This document shows positions 1 through 10,424 of a stretch of DNA of 64,000 nt, piece after piece. Numbering within the stretch: position 1 is the first letter of the stretch; each line of letters starts with the position of its first letter. Under the pieces are notes generated by a model. It worked only from the letters and a program-made list of their open reading frames with translations. It was not told the DNA's origin and did no database searches. The position numbers were made by a program, and so were the translations under genes. The stretch comes from Lactifluus volemus (lineage: Eukaryota > Basidiomycota > Agaricomycetes > Russulales > Russulaceae): assembly GCA_022376515.1 (NCBI GenBank), contig WTXI01000142.1:31674-95673 (forward strand), given 5' to 3'.

Positions 1-2
1 AC

Positions 3-536
3 ATACCGCAACTAAGTCGGTTCTCTGGTCACCAAGACGCGTTCAGGCCATCCAGTCTGTCCTTGAGGTTTGGTCCCAGCGCCTCTACCATCCTTTTCAC
101 TCCGAGGCAGTATCCTGAGGGGTATCGCATGTGGAATATCCGATGCAAAAGGTTGGATTGGCAGGTCTTTTCCACAGCACAGATAATCAGCCAAATTCTG
201 TCCTTCCGCTCTAGCGTGGAGTCACTCAACATCACGCGTACTCCTTCCTCGGACTCCTTTCCAGAAGACGAGATAGATCCCACCCTATGGCTCCAACTAT
301 TTCACTCATTTACCTCTGTCCAGAGTCTTGAAATATCTGAGCCGCTCATCGCAGCTGCGTTACCCCCGCTCACCGGACAACCAACCGCCGATGTACTCCC
401 CTCGCTACACACCCTTTCCGTTCTGGGGGATACGGATGCGTCAGACGAAACCGCGCAGCAAGTCATACAATCATTCGTTGCAACCCGCCAACAATCTGGT
501 CGCCCTGTAACTGTCTCTCGCCGCAAATCTACTTGA
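3..536 (+). CDS. F-box/LRR-like protein 1, C-terminal part (5' end outside window)
   Basis: The frame is open from base 3 and ends in TGA at 534-536, so only about the last 177 codons are present. The opening residues (IPQLSRFSGHQDAFRPSSL) align with the IPQ-IRFFGHL-SFRPSSL segment found in every paralog of this window. The C-terminus also matches the family (SFVATRQQSGRPVTVSRRK). The F-box and first exon lie upstream of the window. In known F-box/LRR proteins this part is the substrate-binding side of an SCF ubiquitin-ligase receptor; that role is inferred here. The gene is convergent with F-box 2. Confidence 0.75.
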   Translation: MPQLSRFSGHQDAFRPSSLSLRFGPSASTILFTPRQYPEGYRMWNIRCKRLDWQVFSTAQIISQILSFRSSVESLNITRTPSSDSFPEDEIDPTLWLQLFHSFTSVQSLEISEPLIAAALPPLTGQPTADVLPSLHTLSVLGDTDASDETAQQVIQSFVATRQQSGRPVTVSRRKST

Positions 537-1582
537 GGACGTCATATGGTCCACACACCCGTTATTCTTGGCCACGTTTACTCGTTATTTTCTCTCCCAC
601 CCTCTATCTTTGTCGCATTAACTTCACTGCCCTGACGGCGCAGTAGCCATGTGCCGCCTGTGACATCAGCCCGTGCCCTTCGGATCGTCCTAGGTTTGTA
701 CACCACAACCTTGGCCACGACCGCCTTTGATGGCTCGGCATGTTCCACTGGCCCGTATTATGCTTACTCCCCCTCGAATCACTAATCCCTGTATTGTCTC
801 AGTTTCGTTGACGTTCTAGCATGCCTTGCAACTCCGAGTCATTATGTACTTCCATCGTTGATTTCCCCGTGTTACTTCTCCCTTTGTTTCCTCTTAACAC
901 ACATCGCGCTGCGTTCTACCTTAGTTCACAACCCCTTCCCCTTCCCTTACCATAACTTGCGTTAGCCCAGTTTCGTTCATTTACATTTGTACTGAATCGC
1001 GCTAGTGTAGCTACGAATTTTGAATATATTGTAAGATTGATAGTTGTGGAACGAAGGAGCTTCTATCTGATTAGACAAACATTGTGGTGGTGGGGAAGCG
1101 CTGTGGTAGAAGCCAAGTAAAAGTTGTGTGCGAGATCTGCTCGCGTCCAAGTCAGCCACGCCACCAAGGACCCCAGAAAAAGAGAATGGAGAAGGAAAGA
1201 TACAACACCTTGCATCTCAACCTACGAAAAATAGATTCAAGTGTCCGGACAATCCTGATTACAAGGCCCGTAACTGAAAGAGCGCGACGCTGCCGCGCGC
1301 CTGCGTGAATTACACCAAAGGGTGTCAGATGCGAAACATGAAATGGAATCGTAGTTGACGGCTGTGGGCGATCTCCCTAGACGGGGAGCGTTCGTTATTC
1401 ACGCCGGGTCGCCTGTGAGTCAGTGTAATATAGCACTGATCCCGCAGCATATACAGTGGTCGTGACCGAGGTGACGTCGCGGAGCATGAGATGAGGGGTA
1501 GGGCACAGGTTGGAAAGGGAACGAGTGGAGGGAAGCAAATGCGGAAGATTCCAAGAACGATGGCCGTGCTGACCTTGCAATG
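537..1582. other. Convergent spacer between F-box 1 and F-box 2
   Basis: No credible gene. It holds two blocks shared with other spacers: a GTAGCTACGAATTTTGAA block near 1012 and a block near 1150 whose reverse strand reads GVLGGVADLDAS. The roughly 200 bp from 1010 match the spacer behind F-box 15 (56140-56340) unusually well, so the units at the two ends of the window are close relatives. The rest appears to be decayed 3' flanking sequence. Confidence 0.5.
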
Positions 1583-3168
1583 TCACCACTCGGACTTGAT
1601 GCGAGAGACGACGACAGGGTGACCATCCTGCTGGCGGGCTGTGATGAATGATTGTATGCCTTGTTGTGGGGCACCGTCTGAGATATCCCCAGTGATGGAG
1701 AGGCTGTGTAGCGAGGGCAGTATTTTGGCAGCTGATTCTCCCGTGAGTTCATGCAAGGCTGCTGAGATGGACGACTCTACAGTGGCAGGAATGTCCAGAC
1801 TCTGGACAGAGATAAGTGAGTGAAAAAGTTGGGACCATAGTGTGGAATCCATCTCTACTTGCTGGATCCCTTGCGAGGGGTCCGAGCGGTCGGGGTACTT
1901 AATTTCCAGTGACTCCACACTAGAGAGGAAGGGCAGAATGGCGCTCATCATGCTGCTTATCTGTGCTACAGAACGGACTTGCCAATCTGACCTATCGCAC
2001 TCGAAACACCACGAGAGAGAATTCGGGGAATCACAAAGCGTATTTGAGGTCAAAGAGATATACGCCTCGTAACTCGGATCGAAAATCAAGGTCAGTATAG
2101 ATGACCTGAACGTGTTGAGGTGGCCAACAAAGAACCGAATGGTTTGAGGCATGTCAAAGACAAGCTGATGGAATAAGGATATGCGGAAGTCATTGAGTAG
2201 GGGTGCATCCATTAAGGTTACGAGGGCCTCAAAGTACTCGCTGACACCTCCGAATACCAACTGAGTGAGAGCAGGGAAACTAATCCGGCTCTGTGGCGCT
2301 GAAGATTGGATTCTTCGTTGGGGTTGAAATGTCGGGAAGTCGAAATCGATAATAAGGGATGTGAGCTTTGACAACGAAGAGAGGGATGTGGCCATTGTCT
2401 TGAGCGGGATGTATCCAGAATGAGGTATCTCGTAAAGATGAAGAGAGGTGAGGTTGCTTGTAGACGAGAGGAATCGTGGCAACGATGGAAATGAGACTTC
2501 CCGGAGAACGAGATTTTGTAGAGATGGAGCGGATCCATTCAAGATTGTATCGGGAATTTGAAGGGGCTCGGGCCTCCCATTCCATGACTCAAGAGTAAAA
2601 GATCTCAATGCTGGAAATGGCTCCTGCAATGCCCCGACAAGTTCTTCCCATAGAAAATCTGGCAGTGAATTGACGATATCAATTTGGCGTACGCGATCAC
2701 GGCGCTCTAATGCGGCGAGGATATTGTCGTCGCTGTGGTCGTCACACCCATGGTCGTAGTAGACTTCAATAACGAGAGGAAAATTTGGCCAGACATCCAA
2801 CAGCTTCCTCACAGGCGATGACTCCGTGCAAAAAAGCTGCAGATTGAGACGGATGGGCGATTCGAAAATGAGGTATCGCCAGCGTTGGCATACGTGTACC
2901 AGCTTCTCCCAACTCCATGCAGGTTCACCTCTTTTGTTTTTGTTGAGAACTTGATAAAAATCGAATATGTCTAGAAGGACAATGTCGGGGAGAGATCCGA
3001 TTGTTACGCGTTGGAATGCCTGGCCTACAACATACAACTCAACCTCAGCAATCGTTATGGTTATTCATGATGAGTCTTACCCGGTCCTTGTTGATTCAGA
3101 ATTCGCGGTTTTTTTCGTTGACGTGCAACAATGCTCTTGCTGTTTGAATCTGTGGATAGGCTATCCAT
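1583..3168 (-). CDS. F-box/LRR-like protein 2 (two exons, reverse strand)
   Basis: Exon 1 is 3168-3081 (29 codons plus one base), the intron 3080-3025 (56 nt, GTAAGA...TTGTAG, phase 1) and exon 2 3024-1583, giving about 509 aa. The start ATG opens MDSLSTDSNSKSIVARQRKK and is shared with sister genes. The open frame around the splice site continues to a TTG only because the intron is translatable there. The F-box follows at residues ~38-85 (IGSLPDIVLLDIF ... WEKLVHVCQRWRYLIF). The rest is an LRR-like body ending in the family signature GIQSFITARQQDGHPVVVS. F-box proteins link substrates to SKP1-CUL1 ubiquitin ligases; the substrate here is unknown. It is the only array copy on the reverse strand and is closest in first exon and promoter to F-box 6, suggesting an inverted duplicate. 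Confidence 0.85.
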
Positions 3169-3244
3169 TCGCCTTAGAGTTGACTTGTTCAAGTTGGCGG
3201 GAGCTAGCCGAACAGACGCATGTCACGTGTGGTTCTGCGATGTT

Positions 3245-3260
3245 TCAGTCTCCGACTCGG
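3245..3260 (-). promoter_or_regulatory. Conserved CCGAGTCGGAGACTGA motif of F-box 2
   Basis: On the reverse strand the 16 bases are CCGAGTCGGAGACTGA, 77 nt upstream of the F-box 2 ATG. The same word recurs at a similar place before F-box 3, 4, 6, 7, 10 and 11. The core CCGAGTCGG is CCG-N3-CGG, the everted-triplet layout bound by some fungal Zn2Cys6 factors. The binding role is inferred. Confidence 0.5.
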
Positions 3261-3547
3261 ACTCGGCCTCAGCGGCCGGAGTGCCCGTCGAAGCGTCGAC
3301 TGAACGTACTGAACAGACACGTAGATGGCAATCGTCGGAGACAACGTCGTCTAAGTTCCCTACCAGTTTATGCAGTCCATTCCACTTAGCATATGGAGAT
3401 TCATTACAGTATTTTCCTTTGCTCTCGCTGCACCCAACCTTGACTTTGGTGAATCGCGGTGATCACAGACATATCACGCGTGGGTGCAGAGCGCGGAAAT
3501 GCATGAGCTCATTGCGAATGAGGAGCGACACTGGAAAAGTACATAAT

Positions 3548-3809
3548 GCCCCGTGAGCTCCTTCCCACCCTCTCTGCCAATGGTGAGTCGACCTACAGTG
3601 CGATGCTCTGACAGCCACCTCATCCATTTTTACAGAACTCAACATTCGTTGTCTTCGCACGTTCGCTAGAGCACCTGCCCGCTGGCCTGGAGCTCGACAA
3701 TGAGAATATCGACACACTCCCCATTATCAGCAACGTGAACGTATTCTTCATCCCGCGTGAGGACTCCGAGTTCGAGTTCGAGGTCGAGGTCGAGCCCGAC
3801 GTACAATAG
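3548..3809 (+). pseudogene. Companion-gene remnant paired with F-box 2
   Basis: A fragment with an exon-like start (ATGCCCCGTGAGCTCC..., MPRELLPTLSAN), a GTGAGT donor at ~3592 and a TTTTTACAG acceptor before ~3643. It is followed by coding-like sequence containing FARSLEHLPAGLELDNENI and NVNVFFIPREDSEFEFEVE, ending at TAG 3807-3809. The strings recur in other spacers, always pointing away from the neighbouring F-box gene. The ATG frame does not join the later frame across the intron, and the upstream frame has a stop, so it looks decayed. I do not recognise the family. Confidence 0.35.
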
Positions 3810-3959
3810 CAGGGTCCGCCGCCGCTATGTCTTCCTCACCCGCTAATGAGATGACCTAATGCATCATGATGTTACTGCATATGCAGAGTCCCCAGTACTG
3901 TAACGTTCCTCTATTTTACTCATGCGACTGTGCGTCAAGCTGAGTATGCGAAAGGAATC

Positions 3960-4500
3960 ATTCATAGGGTCACGCATACACCCTCAGCAACCGCCGGCAT
4001 CTCGACTTCCTTCACTGTTGAGACGACCATTTGTGACGCCTGCATGGGCCAGACTGTCAAGAACCAGAAAAATAATGTAGATGGAAAGAAGTAGCAATGG
4101 ACATACTGTCGCGCGATGCACATGGAATGCCCAAATTGAGTTAGAACAGCTCCCGCACCCATCTCGCTGACCACTCGCAGCGTGTACTGGCGTCGACGAC
4201 CCGCATCTCGTAGTACTGGTCGTCCTAAATATATGCCTCGAACAACTCCTTTCGTTCGCACACCCGGTTTGTCGCAATACCAGCGCGATCGAGCTATCGT
4301 CCTCTCAAACTCACCCTCAAACTTGGATTTCCTCGCGCGCGTCGGGGTTCTCAAAGAAGACATTGATTATTGAAATAGCGGGTGAGAGCTCTAATGGATG
4401 TGCGAGAATGACGAATGAAAGTTCTGGTGAGACAAAAAAAGATGAGGTAGCTGGAAAGGAAAGATAAAATCGCTGCACACTGTCAATCCTCGTCCATGTC
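3960..4500 (-). pseudogene. Companion-gene remnant paired with F-box 3
   Basis: Read on the reverse strand, 4500-4317 gives ELSPAISIINVFFENPDARE, homologous in order to the remnant at 3643-3809, then stops. Bases 4300-3960 contain a hydrophobic stretch (YFFPSTLFFWFLTVWPMQA) in the place where other copies read FLSTFFFGVLGG. It lies back to back with the previous remnant, so 3170-4800 is a head-to-head junction of two duplicated units. No intact frame spans it. Function unknown. Confidence 0.35.
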
Positions 4501-4721
4501 AACTTTCTGTTTGGGTCGAGTCACTAGAAGGGGTGGGTGGGCAGGAGTTCATGTTGCATTGCGTACGCTCTTCGAGTGTCAGTGTCATTCTGCGTGATAT
4601 GTCTGTTAATTGTAAATCGTTCAGAAAAAGTAGGACCTCAACATGCACTGTTCTCGGCCACGACAATTATTAGCAAGTGTATGGACGGTTTCGCAAGCCG
4701 TGTCTGGCATCACGGCAGGGG

Positions 4722-4735
4722 CCGAGTCGGAGATT
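4722..4735 (+). promoter_or_regulatory. Conserved CCGAGTCGGAGATT motif of F-box 3
   Basis: A copy of the shared motif, ending 68 nt before the F-box 3 ATG. The flanking sequence (TCGCAAGCCGTG..., GGCAAGGGCCGAG) is shared with the F-box 4 promoter. Confidence 0.5.
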
Positions 4736-4802
4736 GGCGTCATTCAGCTTGACGTGTGACTCGTGTCAGCGCAAGACTCCTACTCAACCCCTTTCATACA
4801 AT

Positions 4803-6451
4803 ATGGATGGACATTCCTCAGATTTAAACAACCAACCTAAAAACGGCGTTGAACTGGTACATCAACAGAATAAATTTCCCATTCAACTTGAACAAGGACT
4901 AGGTAGGACTCATCACGAGCAATGATTGTAATGACTATTGAGCCCAATGGTGCAGGCACCCAAGGAGCAACAATCGGATGGCTCCCCGACGACGTCCTGC
5001 TAGAAATATTCTATCGATTCTCCAAGCACTACCCGAATTATTTTTTTTTTGAATGGCACAATCTAGTGCACGTATGCCGAAGATGGCGATCCATCATTTT
5101 TGCATCTCCGCTCCGTCTGAATTTGCTCCTTTTCTGCGCAGCTAAAACGCCTGCAAGGAGACTGCTGGATATTTGGCCCCCATTTCCTCTCGTAGTCCAC
5201 TTGCAGAAGCCTTTGGGACGTAAGGGCAAATTCCAAAACATAATTGCTGCGTTGGAGCGTCGCGATCGCATCAAAGAGATTAATATCACCCATCCACTAG
5301 ATCTTCCCTTATCTGAATGGGAGCAGATTTTCAGAGTGATGCAGGAACCATTTCCAGCGTTGAAGTCCCTCAAGCTTCTGTCATATGACCCGTATGCGGT
5401 ATTGTCCCTTCCAGATACATTCTTGAACGGATCTGCCCTGCGTTTACAACGTCTTGAATTCCGGAACGTTTCGTTTCCGTCACTACCACGACTCCTACTC
5501 ACTGCGACTCACCTTACATCTCTTCGTCTTGAGAGTGGATCGAATGTTGGGTATATCGCACCCGAGGCAATAGCTACGTGCCTGTCTGTACTGCCAAAGC
5601 TCGAATCCCTTGTCATCGAATTGGGATCCCCGACGCCTGACCCCCAACTTGAACGAAGTAACCGACCTCTACCACCACTGACCCGCTTTGTTCTTCCCAC
5701 TCTCACCAAGTTGCGATTCGTAGGTGTCAGCGAGTACTTGGAAGTCCTCGCGGCCCGAATCGATGCCCCTCTGCTCGATCAGTTCGAAATACGCTTCGTC
5801 GATCTGTCTGCCTTTAAACTTGACATCCCCCAAATTATTCGGTTCTTTGGTCACCTAGAGTCGTTCTGGGTACCTAATTTACACTTGATGGTCCTTCTGC
5901 CTCACACACTATTTATCAGCTTTCCTTCGGATCCGAAGTCCTATAATTACACGCGGTATCGCTCGTGGTATTTCAACTGCAGAGAGTTTGATTGGCCAGC
6001 CATGTTCACTTCCATAGCACAGATATGCAGCCATATGTTGTCAATGTCCTGCCGTTCTAATGTGGAATCTCTCTCGATTTTACTCAAGCCCTACAAGTCG
6101 TCCCTCTCATCAAGAACCCAGCTCGACGAGATAGATCCCATGCCATGGCTCCAACTTTTTCACTCATTTCCCTCTGTCCAGAGGCTTAACATATCCGCCA
6201 CGCTGGAGCGATATATCGCAGCTTCATTAAAAGGGCTCACAGGAGAATCTGCCGCCCACGTTTTCCCCTTGCTACAGAACATTAACATTTTCGATGGCAG
6301 GATTGAGATAAGCAAACCTATACCACGAGGCATTCAATCATTCGTCGCAGCTCGTCAGCACTTCAGTCGCCCTGTACCCCTTCAAGTTCTTCGGTGGAAT
6401 CAAAATTGGATTTCCGAACCAGAGAACGAGCAAAACGAGCGGAGGAGATGA
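4803..6451 (+). CDS. F-box/LRR-like protein 3
   Basis: Exon 1 is 4803-4902 (33 codons plus one base), the intron 4903-4955 (53 nt, GTAGGA...GTGCAG) and exon 2 4956-6451, about 531 aa. A start at 4922 is possible without splicing but would begin inside the intron conserved with F-box 4. The F-box begins at about residue 41 (IGWLPDDVLLEIF ... LVHVCRRWRSIIF). The LRR-like body contains LPDTFLNGSALRLQRLEF and the SEYLEVLAARIDAPLLDQF block. The C-terminus extends past the usual end with a charged tail (EPENEQNERRR). A run of 12 T at about 5040 encodes consecutive Phe and is an indel-prone site. F-box 3 and 4 form a subgroup with a longer first exon (VHQQ/AHQQ) and FTSIA in place of FSVA in the C-terminal half. 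Confidence 0.85.
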
Positions 6452-7456
6452 GATTGTGGAAACGCGCGCGAGGTGGTAAAGGAACGAATTGGGCAAAGAA
6501 CTAATGCCATTCCTGCAAGGCATTCGAACTATTTATGTTCTAGCCTATAGTAGCAATTTACTCAGCTACTAACCGCAATATCAAGTCAATATGAGACGGA
6601 ACGCGTAGTGGCTCAATCTCCAAGTAACACTGCCGGGGCCTCGGGAAACTCGATGGTAGCCTCAAAAATTAGTAATGCTACTTCTAAAGAAAAAGAGAGT
6701 AAGTCAGTGAGAAGCATGAAACGTGTATCTTAAACCGGCCTGGGCGTCCACTGTGTTGCCCTCAGGGAGCCGATGACGATGGCCTTCCCTTCCTCGGCCC
6801 GGCGGGCTCCTCCTCCTCCCGCTCCGCTCAGCTCCCCCCTTGGCATCCAGCACGTCCTCCCAAAGCGCTATCGCATTCCAACATTCGGTTTGTAAAAATC
6901 GGTTGACGACGTCGTAGTGTCAGCTCAGCCACTGTCCTCCGCCAGTGAGCCCTTCACAGTTGCTTGCTATCTGTTCTCTTCTTCAAGAAGCAAACACCTA
7001 CCTTTTCCGCTTCGACTCAGACATTAGCCTGCGTCGCGTTTACTGTATCATTTTTTTCTCGCTTTCCTTACTTTATCCCTCCTCGTCTAGCTCCGCCAGC
7101 AGCCTTCCCTTTGTACTACTACACTTTGTGATAGCTTTCTGCCCACCCCCATTTCTGATCCTCTTGACTATCCGCTATGTTGATGGCAGAACCATTGCAT
7201 TTTGTAGTGCTGAACTTGTTACTACTTTTTAGACAACCACCCGTAGCTACGAATCTGAGCTGTATTCGATGATTGAGTTGCGCAATGAAAGGGCCGGACT
7301 GAGGTTGTTTCTTTAGTGCCATGCCACTCGCCCCAAGGAATCGTTCAGGTGGAAACTTAGGGATGGACGGTTCGCAAGCCGTGCACTTCGCGGCAAGGGC
7401 CGAGTCGGAGATTGAGGTTATTCACACGTGTCAGCGTTCAGGCCCCAGGCCCCTAA
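6452..7456 (+). other. Spacer between F-box 3 and F-box 4
   Basis: No gene supported. It contains a pyrimidine-rich stretch (7040-7130) and the recurring TAGCTACGAATCTGA block at about 7245, which in other units marks the far end of the companion remnant. From about 7360 the F-box 3/4-type promoter begins (TTCGCAAGCCGTG..., then the motif at 7400). The central companion coding block seen elsewhere is not recognisable here. Confidence 0.4.
7400..7415 (+). promoter_or_regulatory. Conserved CCGAGTCGGAGATTGA motif of F-box 4
   Basis: A copy of the shared upstream motif, ending 42 nt before the F-box 4 ATG at 7457, followed by ACACGTGTC, an E-box-like palindrome. Confidence 0.5.
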
Positions 7457-9027
7457 ATGGATGGATGTTCCTTAGATTCAAACAGCCAACCTGAAAACGG
7501 CGTTGAAATGGCACATCAACAGAAGAAACCTCTCATTCGACTTGAACAAGGACCAGGTAGGACTCATCGGGAGCAATGATCGTGATGATTATTGAGCTGT
7601 TATGGCGCAGGCCTGGTGTCCCCCGGAGCAACAATCGGATCGCTCCCCGACGATGTCCTGCTCAAAATATTCTACCAATTATCGAGGGACTATTATTTTT
7701 TATTTGCATGGTTCAAGCTGGTGCGGGTATGCCGAAGATGGCGATCAATCATTTTTGCATCCCAAGACCGTCTCGATTTGCGACTTTTATGCCCATGGAG
7801 AACACCGGTGAGGAAACTGCTGGATACGTGGCCACCATATCCTCTCGCAGTCGTGTTTGACGGGTCACCGTACGTAAGCAAGGACGAAATCGACGAACTC
7901 ATCGCCGCATTGGAGCATCATGATCGTGTACAGTCGATTGATATCAACAGTCAAGTGAATTGCTTGTGGGGATATATCGCCACAGTTATGCAGGAGCCAT
8001 TTCCAGCATTGAAGTCTCTTGAACTTCGTGGGAACTTTACCCTTCCCGACACATTCTTGAATGGATCCGTTCCGTGTCTACAAGATCTCACTTTAGATGG
8101 GGACATTTCATTTCCATCATTGCCGCGACTGCTCTCGTCTTCCACTGACCTTACAACCCTTCGCCTTTTTGAGATTCCTGATTATGGGTACATTCCACCC
8201 GAGACAATGGCCACATCCCTCTCTGGGCTGCCAAAGCTCGAATCCCTGATCATCACATTCGGCTACCCGGAACGTTACCGTAAACGAAAAAACCGACCTG
8301 TACCGCCGACCCGGTCTGTTCTCCCCTCTCTCACCGAGTTGCATTTCACAGGTGTCAGCGAGTACTTGGAGATCCTCACGGCCCGAGTTGATGCTCCTCT
8401 ACTCGATGATTTTGAACTACACTTCTGCGATTCTGGCACTCGACTTGGCATCCCCCAAATTATTCGATTCTTTGGTCACCTCGAGTCGTTCTGGGTACCC
8501 AACCTACACTTGAAGCTCCTTCCGCCTGACACAGTAGCTATCCTCTTTCCTCGGATCCCAAGTCTTATTCACAAGATCGCTCGTGGAATTTCGACTATGG
8601 AGGATTAGATTCGTCAGACATGTTCACTTCCATAGCACATATATGCAGCCATATCTTGTCAATGCCCTGCAGTTCTAGCGTAGAGTCCCTCTCGATTACA
8701 ATCGATGGCCTGCCCCCCTGGTCAACCATGGATCTATACGGGATAGACCCCACGCCATGGCTCCGACTTTTTTGCTCATTATCCTCTGTCCAGAGCCTTA
8801 GCATATCCACCGCGCTGGAGCGATTCATCGCAGCTACGTTACAAGGGCTCACGGTAAAATCTGCCGCCCATGTTTTCCTCTCGCTACACAGCCTTACCAT
8901 TCTTGGGGACTCGCATATGCGATGCGAAACTATACCACAAGGCATTGAATCATTCGTCGCAGCCCGTCAGCAATTCGGTCGCCCTGTAGCACTTTTTCGA
9001 TTCGTAGAAATCGGGAGGACATGGTAA
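7457..9027 (+). pseudogene. F-box/LRR-like protein 4, single-base frameshift
   Basis: Exon 1 is 7457-7556 (33 codons plus one base), the intron 7557-7610 (GTAGGA...GCGCAG) and exon 2 starts at 7611. The frame is family-like through the F-box (IGSLPDDVLLKIF ... LVRVCRRWRSIIF) and LRR-like body up to 8551, then shifts. The next base belongs to a codon that has lost one nucleotide relative to F-box 3 (TTT CCT TCG GAT versus TTT CCT CGG ATC). The unshifted frame stops at 8606-8608. The other frame resumes at once with SDPKSYSQDRSW and the full C-terminus (FTSIAHICSHILSM ... GIESFVAARQQFGRPVALF) to TAA at 9025-9027. It is either a young pseudogene or a sequencing error; a protein truncated by about one third would otherwise result. 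Confidence 0.75.
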
Positions 9028-10424
9028 TGTCAGCTCAGCCACTATCCTCTGACCCCTTCGCAGTTGCTTTTACTATCTGTCCGTGTCCTCTTCTCCTAAT
9101 CCACAACATTACCTCAGTCATAACCACTTTTACACCTCGGCTAGGTACTATGTTACACATAGCTTGTGTCACGTTTCAATTATTCTATAACTTGCCTTTC
9201 TCACGCCAACAGCATGTCGCACGCGTAACTTGGAATCAATGCTACGGTAGGCGAACTCCGCAGGTATCATGATATGCACCAGTTTATTTAACTTAACAGG
9301 TGGCCGGAACTCGGGGTCCTCGCGCGATCACGGGGGTTGCCTCGAACTTCACGTTTCGGTCATGTGATATCTTTTGGCTCCAAGAATTTTAGCCACACCT
9401 GGCGCCGCATTCTACCAACTCCCCTTTCCTTTCGGTTCTGCATCTTGGTCCCACTGGCAGCCTTTTGTACCACTACGTTTATGTGGCCTCGTACCTTCCT
9501 TCCTTCCCTTGGCTAGTATCTGCTACATTGCTAGTGATCGCAGTACATTGTACTATTACACCGTGACCAACTACGAATTCAAAATGTATTCAAAGACCGA
9601 GAGTTATAAAATGAGGGAGCGACACCTGAGAAGACTTGTGCGGGGTGCGCTTGCGTCAGCCACACCACCAAGGACCCCAGAAAAGTACCTGACAGACGTA
9701 CATTCTGTGTAGTGTAATTGCTGCGTGAGACATCCCCAGCAAAATGGATAGCGGTAGGGAACTGGGATGACGTCACGATGGTTACCTCCCAGATTGCCGT
9801 GACCTTCATCGCAGGCCCGGGGCCGCGAAACGTGAGTGAGTCTCATCTCTGCATGATCCTAGTACGTATTAACATTTAAGGCACCGTACTACTGATGGAC
9901 TCCAGATGGAGTGACGTGAGGTTGACATGTGGCACGAAAATTTTCTCGGTGTCTATTTTGGCCTTTATACAGTACTGGCATTTCAGGGTCTAGCTGTTAG
10001 GAATTGAGTTCTAAATAATTTTGATACCAGTTTCAACGGTCCATTTGTTGAGAATTAGGTGAGAAATAAGTGCTTTGCTTTTTTTTGTTCCTTTTTTGCG
10101 CTGTTTCAACTTGAGCTTATCCACAAAAAAATTTAGTTACGACATTGTTATCGTAATCTTTGGCGCTACTAGTAGTGGCGCGTATTCGGGACCGTAATTT
10201 GGCCTCCGTGTATTTGCTTCTACTTTATCAGAATGCCGTGCCTGCCATCATCTGCAACGTGTGTCGATGTCATAAAGTGAGCGGGGCAATAGGACTCATC
10301 TCCCAATCTACCCTCTCCTGCGCCCACTGACAACCTGCTCGCGCTACTACTCCACTTAAAAATGACACTATCCTCCTAGCCAAGCAATAGTACCACCCGC
10401 TAACCATTCCCTGGGACCTCTCTG
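9028..10424. other. Spacer between F-box 4 and F-box 5, with companion remnants
   Basis: At 9310 the string AACTCGGGGTCCTCGCGCG matches (reverse strand) the REDPEFE segment of the companion gene. At 9540-9700 the shared ACTACGAATTCAAAATGTATT block is followed by reverse-strand SGVLGGVADASAPR. At 9900-10270 the sequence is AT-rich with no family similarity. The CCGAGTCGG motif was not found before F-box 5. Confidence 0.4.

Noticed and set aside
4922..4955. ATG at 4922 as start of F-box 3
   Set aside because: It falls between a GTAGGA donor and GTGCAG acceptor aligned with the F-box 4 intron; the leader exon at 4803 is family-like.
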